Under the pieces are notes generated by a model. It was given only the letters and a program-made list of their open reading frames with translations, made no database searches and had not been told where the DNA came from. From assembly GCF_963576615.1 (NCBI RefSeq), contig NC_088716.1, forward strand, positions 60,606,228 through 60,670,227: a stretch of 64,000 bases of DNA, written 5' to 3'. Source of the stretch: Watersipora subatra. Lineage: Eukaryota > Bryozoa > Gymnolaemata > Cheilostomatida > Watersiporidae. Position numbers and translations under genes: made by a program. Shown piece by piece: positions 53,001 to 59,078 of this stretch (its first letter is position 1; each line of letters starts with the position of its first letter).

Positions 53001-55279
53001 AAGTTCTACTTTGATTATCTGTATAATCACAAAAATCTAAACTGGCTATTATGTCATCAACAACTAATTACCTGTTTTATGACTCGCGCGGGGTAGTTAA
53101 TTAACTCACAGAAAAATCTTCGTTTTTGGATTAGAAATTCTCAAACAAAAGTTTAAAATTGCTTCGTTGTTTTAGGCTGATTTTATAGAGAAATCTTCGG
53201 ACAACACAGTCAATTTCATAAAACACTTAAAGACCGTGGGTTATGTGGTCAACAAATAATAAAATCAGGTTACCAGACAATTGCTGAGAAAGTCAGAAAA
53301 TGCGTTTATGTCAGTGGCCCCTAGAAAACGCATAAATGCGTTTATGGCAGCGTAAGGGTTATACAGTTTTGGTTGTGAAGTTGGTTGTTACCTATCTATT
53401 TTCTTTTTCTTGGGATTCGAGCGTGAAAGTCACGGCGGGAGGGACCTAGATGTCATTGATAGTCTAAGAAACAAATGGCAGCAAGTGATCAAATTGAATT
53501 GTCGATCTCACCCACACATTTCAACCTGTGGTTTACAAATACGAACTATTCCCAAATTGAATTTTTTTCTTATTAGTGAACTGGACCTGAGGAATATAAT
53601 GTTTTTCCACTGCATTTATTTTCACACCACTATAACTTCGCACTCATCAGTGCCGCGAAATTAAGTTGCAGCGAAATTTTACTCTGTGTGCTACTCACGA
53701 AACTAAATACTAGCGAAATATAAGTGTCCTAGGGTAGCTACATTAATACTCAAACCATGTGATGTCTCCTGAAGATCTCAGGCAAGTGGTTCTTGCAGAT
53801 CGTTTAATTAAACTTCAGGGGCTGGTAAGAAATTTTTGAAAGTAAACATAACTTGATGGTAACAACTACTATTATTTTAGGTTGATGCCATCATTACATC
53901 GATACGTCAATACGTCGATACATCGATACGTTAATACAATCGATGCAATTGACACAATTATGTTATGAAGGAAACTAACCTGAATGCTGCCAGCATACAA
54001 ATCATCCATCAACCAATCAACCACTCCGTTACTAATATTTCTTCAACATTAATCAAAACTATTTTTTGCATGGCAAACTATTTCCTAAAAAGTCTCTGAA
54101 AAGCTGATAAAACTTTTGGTATTAATCTGTTAATATGCTACTTTAGTAAATGATATGAGTTGTTGCTATTGACAGACCAAGTCTCTCTTCTGCAACAGCA
54201 TGGAGAATAATTGACTAAACAAGTTACTCTTGCAAGTTCTTTATGCAAAATTCATTGTATTCCTCACAGCAATCTACAGCTAATTGTGGATATTGACCTG
54301 GTCTTAAGATTTGTGGTGAAAAAATGCCTGCCAAAAAGCGGAATGCTTTGCGCATTTATGGATATACACCAGCAGTGAGTTTGCCGTCGCTATAAAACAA
54401 ACACACAACTTGTTTAATCAATGTATGCATGGAGTTGTGCTCTCGTTCAAATGTCTGTCAGAATGGCTCTCTTTCCAGTCTATGCTTCTATATCTTTTAT
54501 GTGTACATAGTTCAGCATTGCTACAGTTTATAACTGTTTTATATTTGTTTGCACGTCGCTTAGCTACCAGTATGTACTTATGTGTTACGTGCAATGATGT
54601 CTTGTATCATTTCAGCATTTAACAATGATCTTACAACGCTTAGCATAACTAAAGATGCTGTTTATGAGCTCAATATGGCTAGTTAGACTGCTTCCTAACT
54701 TGTCAGCAGACGGTTTGGAGTTATTTTTTGCTAATTTTACAAGTCGTCTGTTCTTAGCTGCCGCATATAATACTAGGCTGCTAATTGAACACTACAAGTG
54801 ACAACTGTTATCAAATTTGAAATATTCATCACTTAAGAATCTATTACTCAAACCACCATCCTTTAATTCATTCACAAAAACTATAAATAGCCTATTTGTG
54901 AGCCACATATGGCTTATAGAGAGCACAACTCCTTGTTTCTCCATGCTACGCTGTCTTAGGATACTTTTTGACATCAGATAATGTTAACCCATATCATAGG
55001 CACACCATTCTAGGTTCCCTGAACACATCTACCATGCCAGCATGGTCAGACCACCCGACTATCAGATCTCGGTCTCCTCCACGTTCCAGACCGACGTCCA
55101 TCAGCGATAGAAGACGGTTTGGTTCATTGCGTCGCCATTCTGCATCTGACTCGAGCGATAGCTTGGAGATGAGGGAAAACCTGTTAGATACAAATAAGAA
55201 AGCGACTGTACATTCATCCTCAACAGATAGCCTGTTGACAGTTCGGGACAGAATGACTCAAAGTATGACTGCCTTTTAA
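17149..55279 (+). CDS. GRIK-like: Ionotropic glutamate receptor, kainate/AMPA type, complete
   Basis: It is a glutamate-gated cation channel subunit of the plasma membrane, acting as a tetramer. The 22 exons total 3078 nt with consistent phases, giving 1025 residues. In order: signal peptide (1-23), amino-terminal domain to about 430, ligand lobe S1 (about 450-580), M1 (585-603), pore loop M2 with FLQQG (Q/R site Q643, acidic E647 at +4), M3 with SYTANLAAF (672-680), S2 (683-815), M4 (848-870), and an Arg/Ser-rich tail. Glutamate contacts are kept: P538, T540, R545 in S1; S711-T712 and E760 in S2. The Cys pair C772/C828 is present. The tail ends MTAF, a plausible class I PDZ ligand. NPHPCNP and the M3-S2 linker (SADDLARQT) favour the kainate branch, while GSTRVFF is AMPA-like. 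Introns hold minisatellites, SINEs and DNA elements, and intron 15 holds a whole opposite-strand lectin gene. The start is the ATG that gives a signal peptide. Confidence 0.96.
17637..17835 (+). mobile_element. SINE-family fragment
   Basis: It begins ACTAGTTGAATTCTCGAGG, a decayed form of the family head, and ends CAAACACTGAGATTTATA before TA repeats, as other copies do. Confidence 0.5.
18235..18480 (-). mobile_element. SINE-family copy, reverse orientation
   Basis: It shares TCCAGCTATAGCTAT and neighbouring sequence with copies near 25700 and 38045, and is followed by ACCCGGGTAATAAAA-type head sequence. Confidence 0.45.
18820..18975 (+). CDS. GRIK-like: Glutamate receptor exon 2 (amino-terminal domain)
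   Basis: It encodes GVLLNTNDHIDVERKV and onward, the first strand and helix of the LIVBP-like domain. Acceptor ATGCAG, donor GTGAGT. Confidence 0.93.
20062..20177 (+). CDS. GRIK-like: Glutamate receptor exon 3 (amino-terminal domain)
   Basis: It encodes GVAAIFGPSDQFSSDY, the typical AIxGP block of this domain; donor GTGGGC, phase 0. Confidence 0.93.
21139..21307 (+). CDS. GRIK-like: Glutamate receptor exon 4 (amino-terminal domain)
   Basis: It encodes NFSLSLWPD then the helix before the FDWLQIMII strand; acceptor CATTTTAG, donor GTGAAC. Confidence 0.93.
21930..22159 (+). CDS. GRIK-like: Glutamate receptor exon 5 (amino-terminal domain)
   Basis: It encodes 76 codons, with DLLADDCVSFTRAASDAG and the GYYHYHFTT strand; donor GTACAG. 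Confidence 0.94.
22399..22768. repeat. Minisatellite, 78-bp unit, about 4.7 copies
   Basis: The unit includes AATGATACCGTAACGACTCA and CATGGATACTCAGAAACTCC. Copies are almost identical. It is in glutamate receptor intron 5. The 150-residue frame across it is a repeat artefact. Confidence 0.95.
23214..23375 (+). CDS. GRIK-like: Glutamate receptor exon 6 (amino-terminal domain)
   Basis: It encodes 54 codons including NVTAFSLID (an N-glycosylation sequon); donor GTATAT, phase 0 both sides. Confidence 0.93.
23493..23660 (+). CDS. GRIK-like: Glutamate receptor exon 7 (amino-terminal domain)
   Basis: It encodes ALIYDSVYYVSLLL and VSC...PWSHGRSLY, a landmark of kainate/AMPA receptors; donor GTAAGC. 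Confidence 0.95.
23814..23855 (+). CDS. GRIK-like: Glutamate receptor exon 8 (42-bp micro-exon)
   Basis: It encodes only LSPEVMVALENPPE. Phase 0 on both sides, acceptor TTTCAG and donor GTTAGC. It could be skipped without a frameshift. Confidence 0.75.
25276..25398 (+). CDS. GRIK-like: Glutamate receptor exon 9
   Basis: It encodes VTGQIKLDPDGVRRSF, matching the GLTGxIxFDxxGxR block; donor GTGTGT. Confidence 0.94.
25650..26036 (-). mobile_element. tRNA-derived SINE, reverse orientation
   Basis: It is collinear with 37985-38490 (GGCTATAGCTATTAAAATCT, CACCAGTCCGACAC, AGTAAGCTTACTCAAATTAT). On the minus strand the CACCAGTCCGAC region resembles a tRNA head. Confidence 0.6.
26037..26210. repeat. 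TA-rich microsatellite with 40-bp-class higher-order units
   Basis: TA runs alternate with ACTAAAAGTATATATAGTAT blocks, repeated three times. Confidence 0.9.
26211..26736. repeat. 259-bp tandem duplication
   Basis: CTCATGCTACAGACAGTACT starts at 26211 and again at 26470. Both copies run to GAGGGAGCATATACT and are almost identical. Each contains GGCTATTGAAGCCTCATCAG. It is not protein-like and is bounded by TA microsatellites on both sides, in glutamate receptor intron 9. Confidence 0.9.
26754..26980. repeat. Perfect palindrome, 112-bp arms, 3-base loop
   Basis: The left arm 26754-26865 and right arm 26869-26980 are exact reverse complements as far as I can compare by eye, with ATG as the loop. 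The arms contain GCGTCTGAGGAGTGCTTCGC. It sits next to TA microsatellites in glutamate receptor intron 9. Confidence 0.93.
27250..27440 (+). mobile_element. tRNA-derived SINE
   Basis: A tRNA-like head with A box TGGTGTAGTGGTTAGC and B box TCGAGTTCAATTC is followed by an unrelated body and TA-rich tail. The 3' half does not pair as an acceptor stem, so it is not a working tRNA gene. Confidence 0.65.
27581..27694 (+). CDS. GRIK-like: Glutamate receptor exon 10
   Basis: It encodes VGHWNNEDRLVITK and the start of S1 (FTIAVKE); donor GTGAGT. Confidence 0.93.
28243..28612. repeat. Minisatellite, 22-bp unit, about 16 copies
   Basis: The unit is GTCTAGAATGGTCTCACCTA plus GT, with some variants carrying GCGAGC. 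It is in glutamate receptor intron 10. Confidence 0.95.
28942..29002 (+). CDS. GRIK-like: Glutamate receptor exon 11 (S1)
   Basis: It encodes EHPAVYIKRFTDDGKYI; 61 bases, donor GTAAGT. It is flanked on both sides by intronic minisatellites. Confidence 0.9.
29042..29850. repeat. Minisatellite, 21-bp unit, about 38 copies, with 147-bp higher-order repeat
   Basis: The unit is of type CATGTCATAAGATAGGCAG plus two bases. A block at about 29474-29620 recurs at about 29621-29767 (seven units). It fills nearly all of glutamate receptor intron 11 and ends about 50 bases before exon 12. Confidence 0.95.
29900..30054 (+). CDS. GRIK-like: Glutamate receptor exon 12 (S1)
   Basis: It encodes YSGFSIDLMKKIAED and DGSWTGIVGGL, the conserved GYxxDLL and NGSWxGMxxxL blocks. 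Confidence 0.95.
30422..30506 (+). CDS. GRIK-like: Glutamate receptor exon 13 (S1 glutamate contacts)
   Basis: It encodes IGLSPITVNVERSEVIDFT with P538, T540 and R545, which contact the ligand amino and carboxyl groups in this family. Confidence 0.96.
30660..31085 (+). mobile_element. SINE-family copy, 5' part decayed
   Basis: It shares TTTATTTCTGTGTAATTCAT, TGTAATAAGTATG and the tRNA-like CAGCGCGGTGTATTGG with the copies at 31468 and 45357. In glutamate receptor intron 13. Confidence 0.55.
31087..31465 (+). mobile_element. SINE-family copy, short form
   Basis: The head is ACTAGCTGAATGCCTGGCGT and the tRNA-like segment includes TACTGGTTAGGTTAGC and GTGTCGAGATCAAAT. It ends AAACACTGAGATTTTTATAC. 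Confidence 0.6.
31468..32000 (+). mobile_element. SINE-family copy, long form
   Basis: The head is ACTAGCTGAACACCCGGGGT; tRNA-like segment near 31815-31900; tail GCTGAGGTTTATATATATAG. It abuts the copy before it, so two elements are head to tail. Confidence 0.6.
32065..32203 (+). CDS. GRIK-like: Glutamate receptor exon 14 (M1)
   Basis: It encodes FMEPFQETLW and the hydrophobic M1 helix (585-603). Confidence 0.95.
32770..34155. mobile_element. Composite inverted-repeat DNA element, copy B (outer element)
   Basis: It begins CCCTAGGACACTTAT next to TA and ends with the inverse, one base changed (CTAGAG). The inner element sits at the same place as in copy A. In glutamate receptor intron 14. 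Confidence 0.8.
32910..33800. mobile_element. Inner element inserted in composite copy B
   Basis: It starts CAGTAGAATGG and ends GAGTTGGACTG, each next to TA, and matches 11866-12742 closely over its full length. Confidence 0.6.
34230..34500 (+). mobile_element. Eroded LINE 3' coding scrap
   Basis: One frame reads MKRHLKNININSITW, which resembles the stretch near the C terminus of many LINE ORF2 proteins (KxxLKxxxIxxxxW); a second frame just upstream reads LHGVWRKAQRNS, like the LYGELxKGxRS part. Frame changes between them mark it as dead. Confidence 0.35.
34776..35210. repeat. Minisatellite, 20-bp unit, about 22 copies
   Basis: The unit is CCTAGAGCTGTACCTGACAT. It ends about 42 bases before exon 15, so it overlaps the region where the branch point of intron 14 should lie. 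Confidence 0.93.
35252..35370 (+). CDS. GRIK-like: Glutamate receptor exon 15 (pore loop M2)
   Basis: It encodes WDNPHPCNP and FTIGSFLQQ, ending one base into the Gly after the Q/R site; the donor GTATGG directly follows. Confidence 0.96.
36412..36560 (-). CDS. Lectin receptor exon 4
   Basis: It encodes the juxtamembrane segment, the helix WLIVIIVLAVNVCCGF and the tail ending YNVLQV, with stop TGA at 36412-36414. Confidence 0.9.
36412..41544 (-). CDS. Single-pass C-type lectin-like receptor, complete, nested in an intron
   Basis: Four exons (41314-41544, 37767-37941, 37211-37426, 36412-36560) join in frame for 771 nt, 256 residues plus stop. Order: short signal peptide (1-14), C-type lectin domain (about 24-206), transmembrane helix (about 220-240), short cytoplasmic tail. 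Domain landmarks are CYQF and the CQLNSGRLL helix, WIGAM (113-117), CLFM (C167), C192 and FICEY (C204). The calcium/sugar site looks degenerate: the usual WND is WYD (186-188) and I see no EPN or QPD, so sugar binding by the classical route is doubtful. The tail holds TSYNVL (Y251), a YxxL-type motif that could serve endocytosis or phosphotyrosine signalling. The gene lies wholly inside intron 15 of the glutamate receptor, on the other strand. The specific family is not recognised. Confidence 0.9.
36720..37136. repeat. Minisatellite, 17-bp unit, about 24 copies
   Basis: The unit is GGATGGGACATATCTCT. It fills most of the lectin intron between exons 3 and 4. Both strands stay open in several frames as a by-product. 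Confidence 0.95.
37211..37426 (-). CDS. Lectin receptor exon 3
   Basis: It encodes ILNWFNYGED, CLFMRFHWKKGF, PWYDHGSC and HPFICEYE. Acceptor ATTGCAG, donor GTAGAT. The open frame runs on past the donor into the intronic minisatellite, which is not coding. Confidence 0.92.
37767..37941 (-). CDS. Lectin receptor exon 2
   Basis: It encodes 58 codons including DPDVWIGAMRDSIGTTWRF; acceptor GTTTTTAG, donor GTAAGT in phase 1. Confidence 0.9.
37975..38490 (-). mobile_element. tRNA-derived SINE, reverse orientation
   Basis: On the minus strand it starts near GCTACCCGGCG, has tRNA-like boxes TGGCATAGTTAATAAGG and CCCGAGATCAAAT, and ends GGACACGTACAACG with TATA tail. It may hold a second partial copy near 38360-38480. 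Confidence 0.6.
38506..40187. mobile_element. Inverted-repeat DNA element with AAACCTCTAATTGAACGCCA ends
   Basis: AAACCTCTAATTGAACGCCA at the left is inverted at the right (TGGCGTTCAATTAGAGGTTT). Sub-terminal copies of TTGAACGCCACCTC repeat near both ends. At about 1.7 kb it has no transposase frame. In lectin intron 1 and glutamate receptor intron 15. Confidence 0.65.
40216..40971. mobile_element. Inverted-repeat DNA element, TA-flanked, family copy 2
   Basis: It has the same ends as 9641-10661 and lies in inverse orientation to it. The flanking 300 bases are alike apart from scattered changes; the centre differs. Only about 30 bases separate it from the element to its left. Confidence 0.8.
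41314..41544 (-). CDS. Lectin receptor exon 1
   Basis: It encodes signal peptide MWHCILVLIISVKG and the first part of the lectin domain (77 codons); donor GTAGGC, phase 0. Confidence 0.88.
41521..41638. repeat. 59-bp tandem duplication at lectin receptor start
   Basis: The sequence from AGCACTAAAATACAATGCC to AGGAATGCAAGTGT occurs twice with no difference that I can see, so it is recent. Confidence 0.93.
41544..41603 (-). CDS. Upstream ORF overlapping the lectin receptor start (TAATG)
   Basis: A 59-bp tandem duplication repeats the start codon region. The upstream ATG (41601-41603) reads MWHCILVLTLAFLMSQFRS, 19 codons, and its stop TAA shares its last base with the A of the main ATG. Whether both copies are in the mRNA is unknown. 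Confidence 0.4.
   Translation of the reverse strand: MWHCILVLTLAFLMSQFRS
42185..42840 (+). mobile_element. LINE 3' fragment (reverse transcriptase C-terminal part)
   Basis: The first frame reads HPYLGIELQNNLKWETHY, SKANRTLHMLRR and SLVRPLLEYGCTVWDP, a hallmark of Jockey/CR1-type ORF2 C termini. After one frame change near 42440 the second frame continues EKDIKRFEKIQNTAL and ends at a stop at 42754. The 3' end has AATTTTAGATTAGATTAG. It is 5' truncated and dead. Confidence 0.8.
44389..44606 (+). CDS. GRIK-like: Glutamate receptor exon 16 (M3 and S2 start)
   Basis: It encodes the acidic E647, M3 with SYTANLAAFLT, SADDLARQT and GSTRVFF. It is 9 kb downstream of exon 15. Confidence 0.97.
45058..45167 (+). 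CDS. GRIK-like: Glutamate receptor exon 17 (S2)
   Basis: It encodes FAKMNAFMVD and EGVQKVLDGG; donor GTGAGT. Confidence 0.94.
45357..45862 (+). mobile_element. SINE-family copy, long form
   Basis: The head is ACTAGGTGAATGCCTAGCGT; tRNA-like segment with B box GTGAGTTCAAATCCAGTGC; tail GACAGACAGACAAACGTTGA then TA repeats. Confidence 0.65.
45888..46335 (+). mobile_element. SINE-family copies, one short form plus a head fragment
   Basis: The head ACTAGCCGAGTGCCCGGCAT is at 45888, with a tRNA-like part near 46095-46170. A second head, GAGTTGAATGCCTGGCATTA, starts about 46227 and fades after about 100 bases. Confidence 0.55.
46857..47029. repeat. Nested inverted and tandem repeat, 32-bp palindromic units
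   Basis: Three units of palindrome ACAACAGTAACTGTTGT lie inside a larger inverted repeat whose outer arms begin TACATTACAATCTAC and end with the complement. The region just to the left (46770-46856) repeats TATAGTATTACAT. In glutamate receptor intron 17. Confidence 0.88.
47343..47500 (+). mobile_element. tRNA-derived SINE
   Basis: GGCCTTGTGGTTAGTTGCAC and GTGTTCAACTCCAGTGC resemble A and B boxes; the body ends CAAAACATTGATATTTGTAT. Confidence 0.5.
47511..47551. repeat. Perfect 19-bp-arm hairpin
   Basis: TATATGGCATCGATCATAT, then loop TTG, then the exact reverse complement. It lies 160 bases before the exon 18 acceptor. Confidence 0.85.
47712..47827 (+). CDS. GRIK-like: Glutamate receptor exon 18 (S2 ligand Glu)
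   Basis: It encodes YAYIMESTSL with E760, the residue that binds the ligand amino group, then KNCSLIQIGG. Confidence 0.96.
48110..48462. repeat. Degenerate minisatellite, 21-24-bp unit
   Basis: The repeated core is ATTAGACACTGTCATA. Copies are diverged, so it is older than the other arrays. In glutamate receptor intron 18. Confidence 0.8.
48547..48635 (+). CDS. GRIK-like: Glutamate receptor exon 19 (S2 end)
   Basis: It encodes SPYTNHISDTILKLKE and NKWW; donor GTAAGT. Confidence 0.95.
48978..49716. repeat. Minisatellite, 59-bp unit, about 12.5 copies
   Basis: The unit contains TTGCACTACTACTGCATTGT and TTGAGGTGATGACTGTAG; one copy near 49615 carries a 20-bp internal duplication. In glutamate receptor intron 19. 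Confidence 0.95.
50348..50625 (+). repeat. 139-bp tandem duplication carrying the exon 20 acceptor
   Basis: GGTCAACTTTTTGACGCT occurs at 50361 and 50500. The duplicated unit includes the polypyrimidine tract, AG and first bases of exon 20 (GTCAACAACAAC). The upstream decoy acceptor leads to TAG after eight codons. Confidence 0.92.
50613..50792 (+). CDS. GRIK-like: Glutamate receptor exon 20 (M4)
   Basis: It encodes NNNPC (C828), a linker and the M4 helix. Its acceptor and first bases are duplicated upstream at about 50348-50486. Confidence 0.95.
50793..52000 (+). other. Glutamate receptor intron 20
   Basis: There is no repeat or gene here that I can name. Confidence 0.5.
52001..52166 (+). 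CDS. GRIK-like: Glutamate receptor exon 21 (cytoplasmic tail)
   Basis: It encodes VCEEFLHNLKFAARGCCKK, similar to the start of kainate receptor tails; acceptor AAAATAG, donor GTAAGA in phase 1. Confidence 0.85.
52496..53734. mobile_element. Outer inverted-repeat DNA element without insert, copy C
   Basis: It has the same CCCTAGGACACTTAT ends next to TA as copies A and B, and shares their terminal few hundred bases. Where A and B carry the inner element it reads straight on (TTCATTGATATCC). Its centre is unrelated to A and B. In glutamate receptor intron 21. Confidence 0.8.
53790..53970 (+). repeat. Dispersed repeat, copy 1 (AAACTTCAGGGG type)
   Basis: GATCGTTTAATTAAACTTCA through a run of ATCGATAC motifs matches 59193-59370 closely. 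A partial third copy is near 63325-63375. Confidence 0.75.
55014..55279 (+). CDS. GRIK-like: Glutamate receptor exon 22 (tail and stop)
   Basis: It encodes an Arg/Ser-rich tail (RSRSPPRSRPTS, RRHSASDSSDS) and ends MTAF then TAA at 55277-55279. Confidence 0.88.
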
Positions 55280-55532
55280 TTATTTAGCCTGTGAGTTGCC
55301 TGGTGGAATAGCACACCTACACTTATAGGAAGGATCTTATACTCACCCTTTTCTGTCCCAAGTTTTAGTTACTCTCTGTCAGCTATTTTACTTTTTATAT
55401 TCTGATGTTAGAAAGTCTGTAAAACTTGTATGGGTGTCAGTTGAAAGAAGGTCTGTTGAATTCGTGTCATTATTGATATTATTGATTATTGATATTGCAC
55501 GCTTTTATTGTTTTCTTATGCAATAATCTTAC

Positions 55533-55538
55533 ATTAAA
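55533..55538 (+). terminator. Candidate poly(A) signal of the glutamate receptor gene
   Basis: ATTAAA lies about 255 bases after the stop codon. No canonical AATAAA is nearer downstream of the stop. Assignment is by position only. Confidence 0.35.
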
Positions 55539-55893
55539 TATTAATCTATGTTATTATATATAAATATATTGTATTACATAAGCACAATTATGAATATTCA
55601 ATTACGGTTATTTATAGTATTGAAGTGGTAGCAAGAAGAATTGATAAAGAGAAATATTTGATGGCTATGGGTAAAATTATACGTTTCAATTGCAGCTCCT
55701 GCGCCTTTACATGTCGCAAGTCTGGATTTAAAATTTCAGCATGCAAATATCAAAACGTCATACTTTTTCATGAAGCACAACAAAATACAATATTTCTACA
55801 CGCATTACATCAAAGTACAATGTGTGTCGAGGTGCTACATCGAAATGTGACATTACTGTGTGCAATGCACCAAGATACAATATCATTTGTATA

Positions 55894-56144
55894 AATTGCC
55901 TCAAAAGTGCAATATTCTGCATGATATCTATACAATCCATCTATACAATAAATTTAATTAATCTGGTTGATTAACTAATGCCCTCTTTATAATTCTTGTA
56001 TTTTTGTAAAATTTAACAAACTGTTGGGTTAGAGATGAAATTATTGTCAAGAAAGCAATAAAAATATATATCGAAATGCCATATTTCTACAAGTAATACA
56101 TAAATTTGTAATATTTTCATAAACACTGTGCACAGTACTTTTAC
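55894..56144. other. Convergent intergenic spacer, unique part
   Basis: The 3' ends of the glutamate receptor and homeobox genes face each other across 55280-58716. Apart from the two arrays I see only AT-rich sequence. Confidence 0.5.
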
Positions 56145-56182
56145 ATGGATGTTATTTATTTAAAGCACATTTTTCTGTTAGA

Positions 56183-56655
56183 TTTGATTTGCTATACACC
56201 TAATATGATATGCTACATACCTGCACCTGATATGATATGCTATACACCTGATATGATATGCTACATACCTGCACCTGATATGATATGCTATACACCTAAT
56301 ATGATATGCTACATACCTGCACCTGATAGGATATGCTATACACCTAATATGATATGCTACATACCTGCACCTGATAGGATATGCTATACACCTAATATGA
56401 TATGCTACATACCTGCACCTGATATGATATGCTATACACCTAATATGATATGCTACATACCTGCACCTGATATGATATGCTATACACCTAATATGATATG
56501 CTACATACCTGCACCTGATATGATATGCTATACACTTGATATGATATGCTACATACCTGCACCTGATATGATGTGCTGCACCCCTGATATGATATGCTAT
56601 ACACCCGCATCTTTTAGGATGTGTTATACACTTGCATCTGATATGATAGGCTTTA
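56183..56655. repeat. Minisatellite, 48-bp unit, about 9.5 copies
   Basis: The unit alternates TGATATGATATGCTACATAC and CTATACACCTAAT parts. The open frame (16-residue period) is a repeat artefact. Confidence 0.95.
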
Positions 56656-56907
56656 CACTTGCCGCTGATACGATTTGCAGTATCATGCCATATAATGTCG
56701 TATCCATTGAGAAGGCTCCTGTTTAACCCCTAGGTAATAAGGATGTAGATTTCTCTATACAGTTTTTAAATCTAAAATTTATTTTGATACAAAATTTTAG
56801 CTTCAGAATCTGTTATAAATTTGATGAAAACTGTGGCAGTGATTTTTCTCTCCCGATTTGAAGATGGAGCCTCACATATACATACAACATTGCATCCGCT
56901 CTTTTAT

Positions 56908-58357
56908 TGGACCACATGATAACTATATTAGACCGCATGATGACCATATTTGACCACATGATGACCATATTTGACCACATGATGACCATATTGGACCACA
57001 TGATGACCATATTGGACCACATGATGACCATATTTGACCGCATGATGACTATATTGAACCACATGATTACCATATTGGACCACATGATGACCATATTTGA
57101 CCACATGATGACCATATTAGACCACATGATGACCATATTTGACCACATGATGACCATATTAGACCACATGATGACCATATTTGACCACATGATGACCATA
57201 TTAGACCACATAATGACCATATTAGACCACATGATGACCATATTAGACCACATGATGACCATATTTGACCACATGATGACCATATTAGACCACATGATAA
57301 CCATGTTGGACCACATGATGACCATATTTGACCACATGGTGACTATATTGGACCACATGGTGACTATATTGGACCACATGATGACCATATTAGACCACAT
57401 GATGACCATATTAGACCACATGATGACCATATTTGACCACATGATGACCATATTAGACCACATGATAACCATATTGGACCACATGATGACCATATTTGAC
57501 CACATGGTGACTATATTGGACCACATGGTGACTATATTGGACCACATGATAACCATATTTGACCACATGGTGACTATATTGGACCACATGGTGACTATAT
57601 TGGACCACATGATAACCATATCAGACCACATGGTGACCATATTAGACCACATGATGACTATATTGGACCACATGATGACTATATTAGACCACATGATGAC
57701 CATATTAGACCACATGATAACCATATTAGACCACATGATGACCATATTAGACCACATGGTGACTATATTGGACCACATGGTGACTATATTGGACCACATG
57801 ATAACCATATCAGACCACATGGTGACCATATTAGACCACATGATGACTATATTGGACCACATGATAACCATATTAGACCACATGATGACCATATTAGACC
57901 ACATGGTGACCATATTAGACCACATGATGACTATATTGGACCACATGATAACCATATTAGACCACATGATAACCATATTAGACCACATGATGACCATATT
58001 AGACCACATGATAACCATATTAGACCACATGATAACCATATCAGACCACATGATGACCATATTAGACCACATGATAACCATATCAGACCACATGGTGACT
58101 ATATTGGACCACATGGTGACTATATTGGACCACATGATAACCATATTAGACCACATGATGACCATATTAGACCACATGATGACCATATTGGACCACATGA
58201 TGACCATATTTGACCACATGATAACCATATTGGACCACATGATGACCATATTAGACCACATGATAACCATATTGGACCACATGATGACCATATTTGACCA
58301 CATGGTGACTATATTGGACCACATGGTGACTATATTGGACCACATGATAACCATATT
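56908..58357. repeat. Large minisatellite, 21-bp unit, about 69 copies
   Basis: The unit is GACCACATGATGACCATATT plus A, G or T. Variants GGTGACTATATTG and GATAACCATAT occur in recurring blocks. Long frames are open on both strands (513 and 485 codons) only because 21 is a multiple of three and the unit lacks stops. It ends 360 bases from the homeobox stop codon. Confidence 0.97.
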
Positions 58358-58716
58358 GCGTTAGTTAAAAACACTTCTTGTGACTCGTGTGAAATTAAAA
58401 AGATTTCAACAAGTTGATGGCAAACATAGTCGTGGCACCTTTCATGCCCTTGTCAATATATTTTAGTAGGAATATTCCATGAATCACAAAATGAGGTTGA
58501 CAATGCTGTAGATGCATATAGGTATAAAGATAGTCATAGCTGCTAAAGATTTGCTGAATAAATGTAAACTTAAAACTAACAAAGTGAGGGAAAACAATAA
58601 TCGAGCATATTCATCATATTGCACAAAACTTGTTGAGCAGAAAAGAGTGTCCAATCACGACAACCTTCATCATTCATTTCACAATAATAAATAGAATCAC
58701 ATTTGCAACACGCCTT

Positions 58717-59078
58717 TTAGAACCTTCCAAAAAGAAATGGATACGAACCAAACATCATTACAGAGGAGTGCGAAGTAGGAGGTACCGGACTGGTGAAGTT
58801 GGACAATGGAAAATTAGTGGATGGAAGGATTGTACTCGGAATGCTCTTTGACGATCGCCTGTAACGGGCTCTGCGATTTTGGAACCATATTCTTAAACGC
58901 GCCTCATCGATGGAAACTTTAGCAGCTAAGTTATCATAATCTTCTGAAGAAGGATACGGGTTGCTGTTGAATGTCGTCTCCAACATTTCTAGCTGGGTTG
59001 TCTCAAAGACAGTCCTCTGCTTCCGTACTTTCCTTAACCGAGATTCTCGGCACCCGTCTTCTCCTGATGGACTCGAAT
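58717..59078 (-). CDS. Homeobox gene, homeodomain exon and stop
   Basis: It encodes 119 residues and stop TAA, holding the whole homeodomain. Acceptor GCTTCAG before 59078. Confidence 0.93.

Noticed and set aside
56813-58364. Open frames of 513 codons (minus) and 485 codons (plus)
   Set aside because: They exist only because a 21-bp unit without stops is repeated about 69 times; heptad-like MVIMWSN and DHMMTIL translations have no family, no splice context and both strands are equally open.
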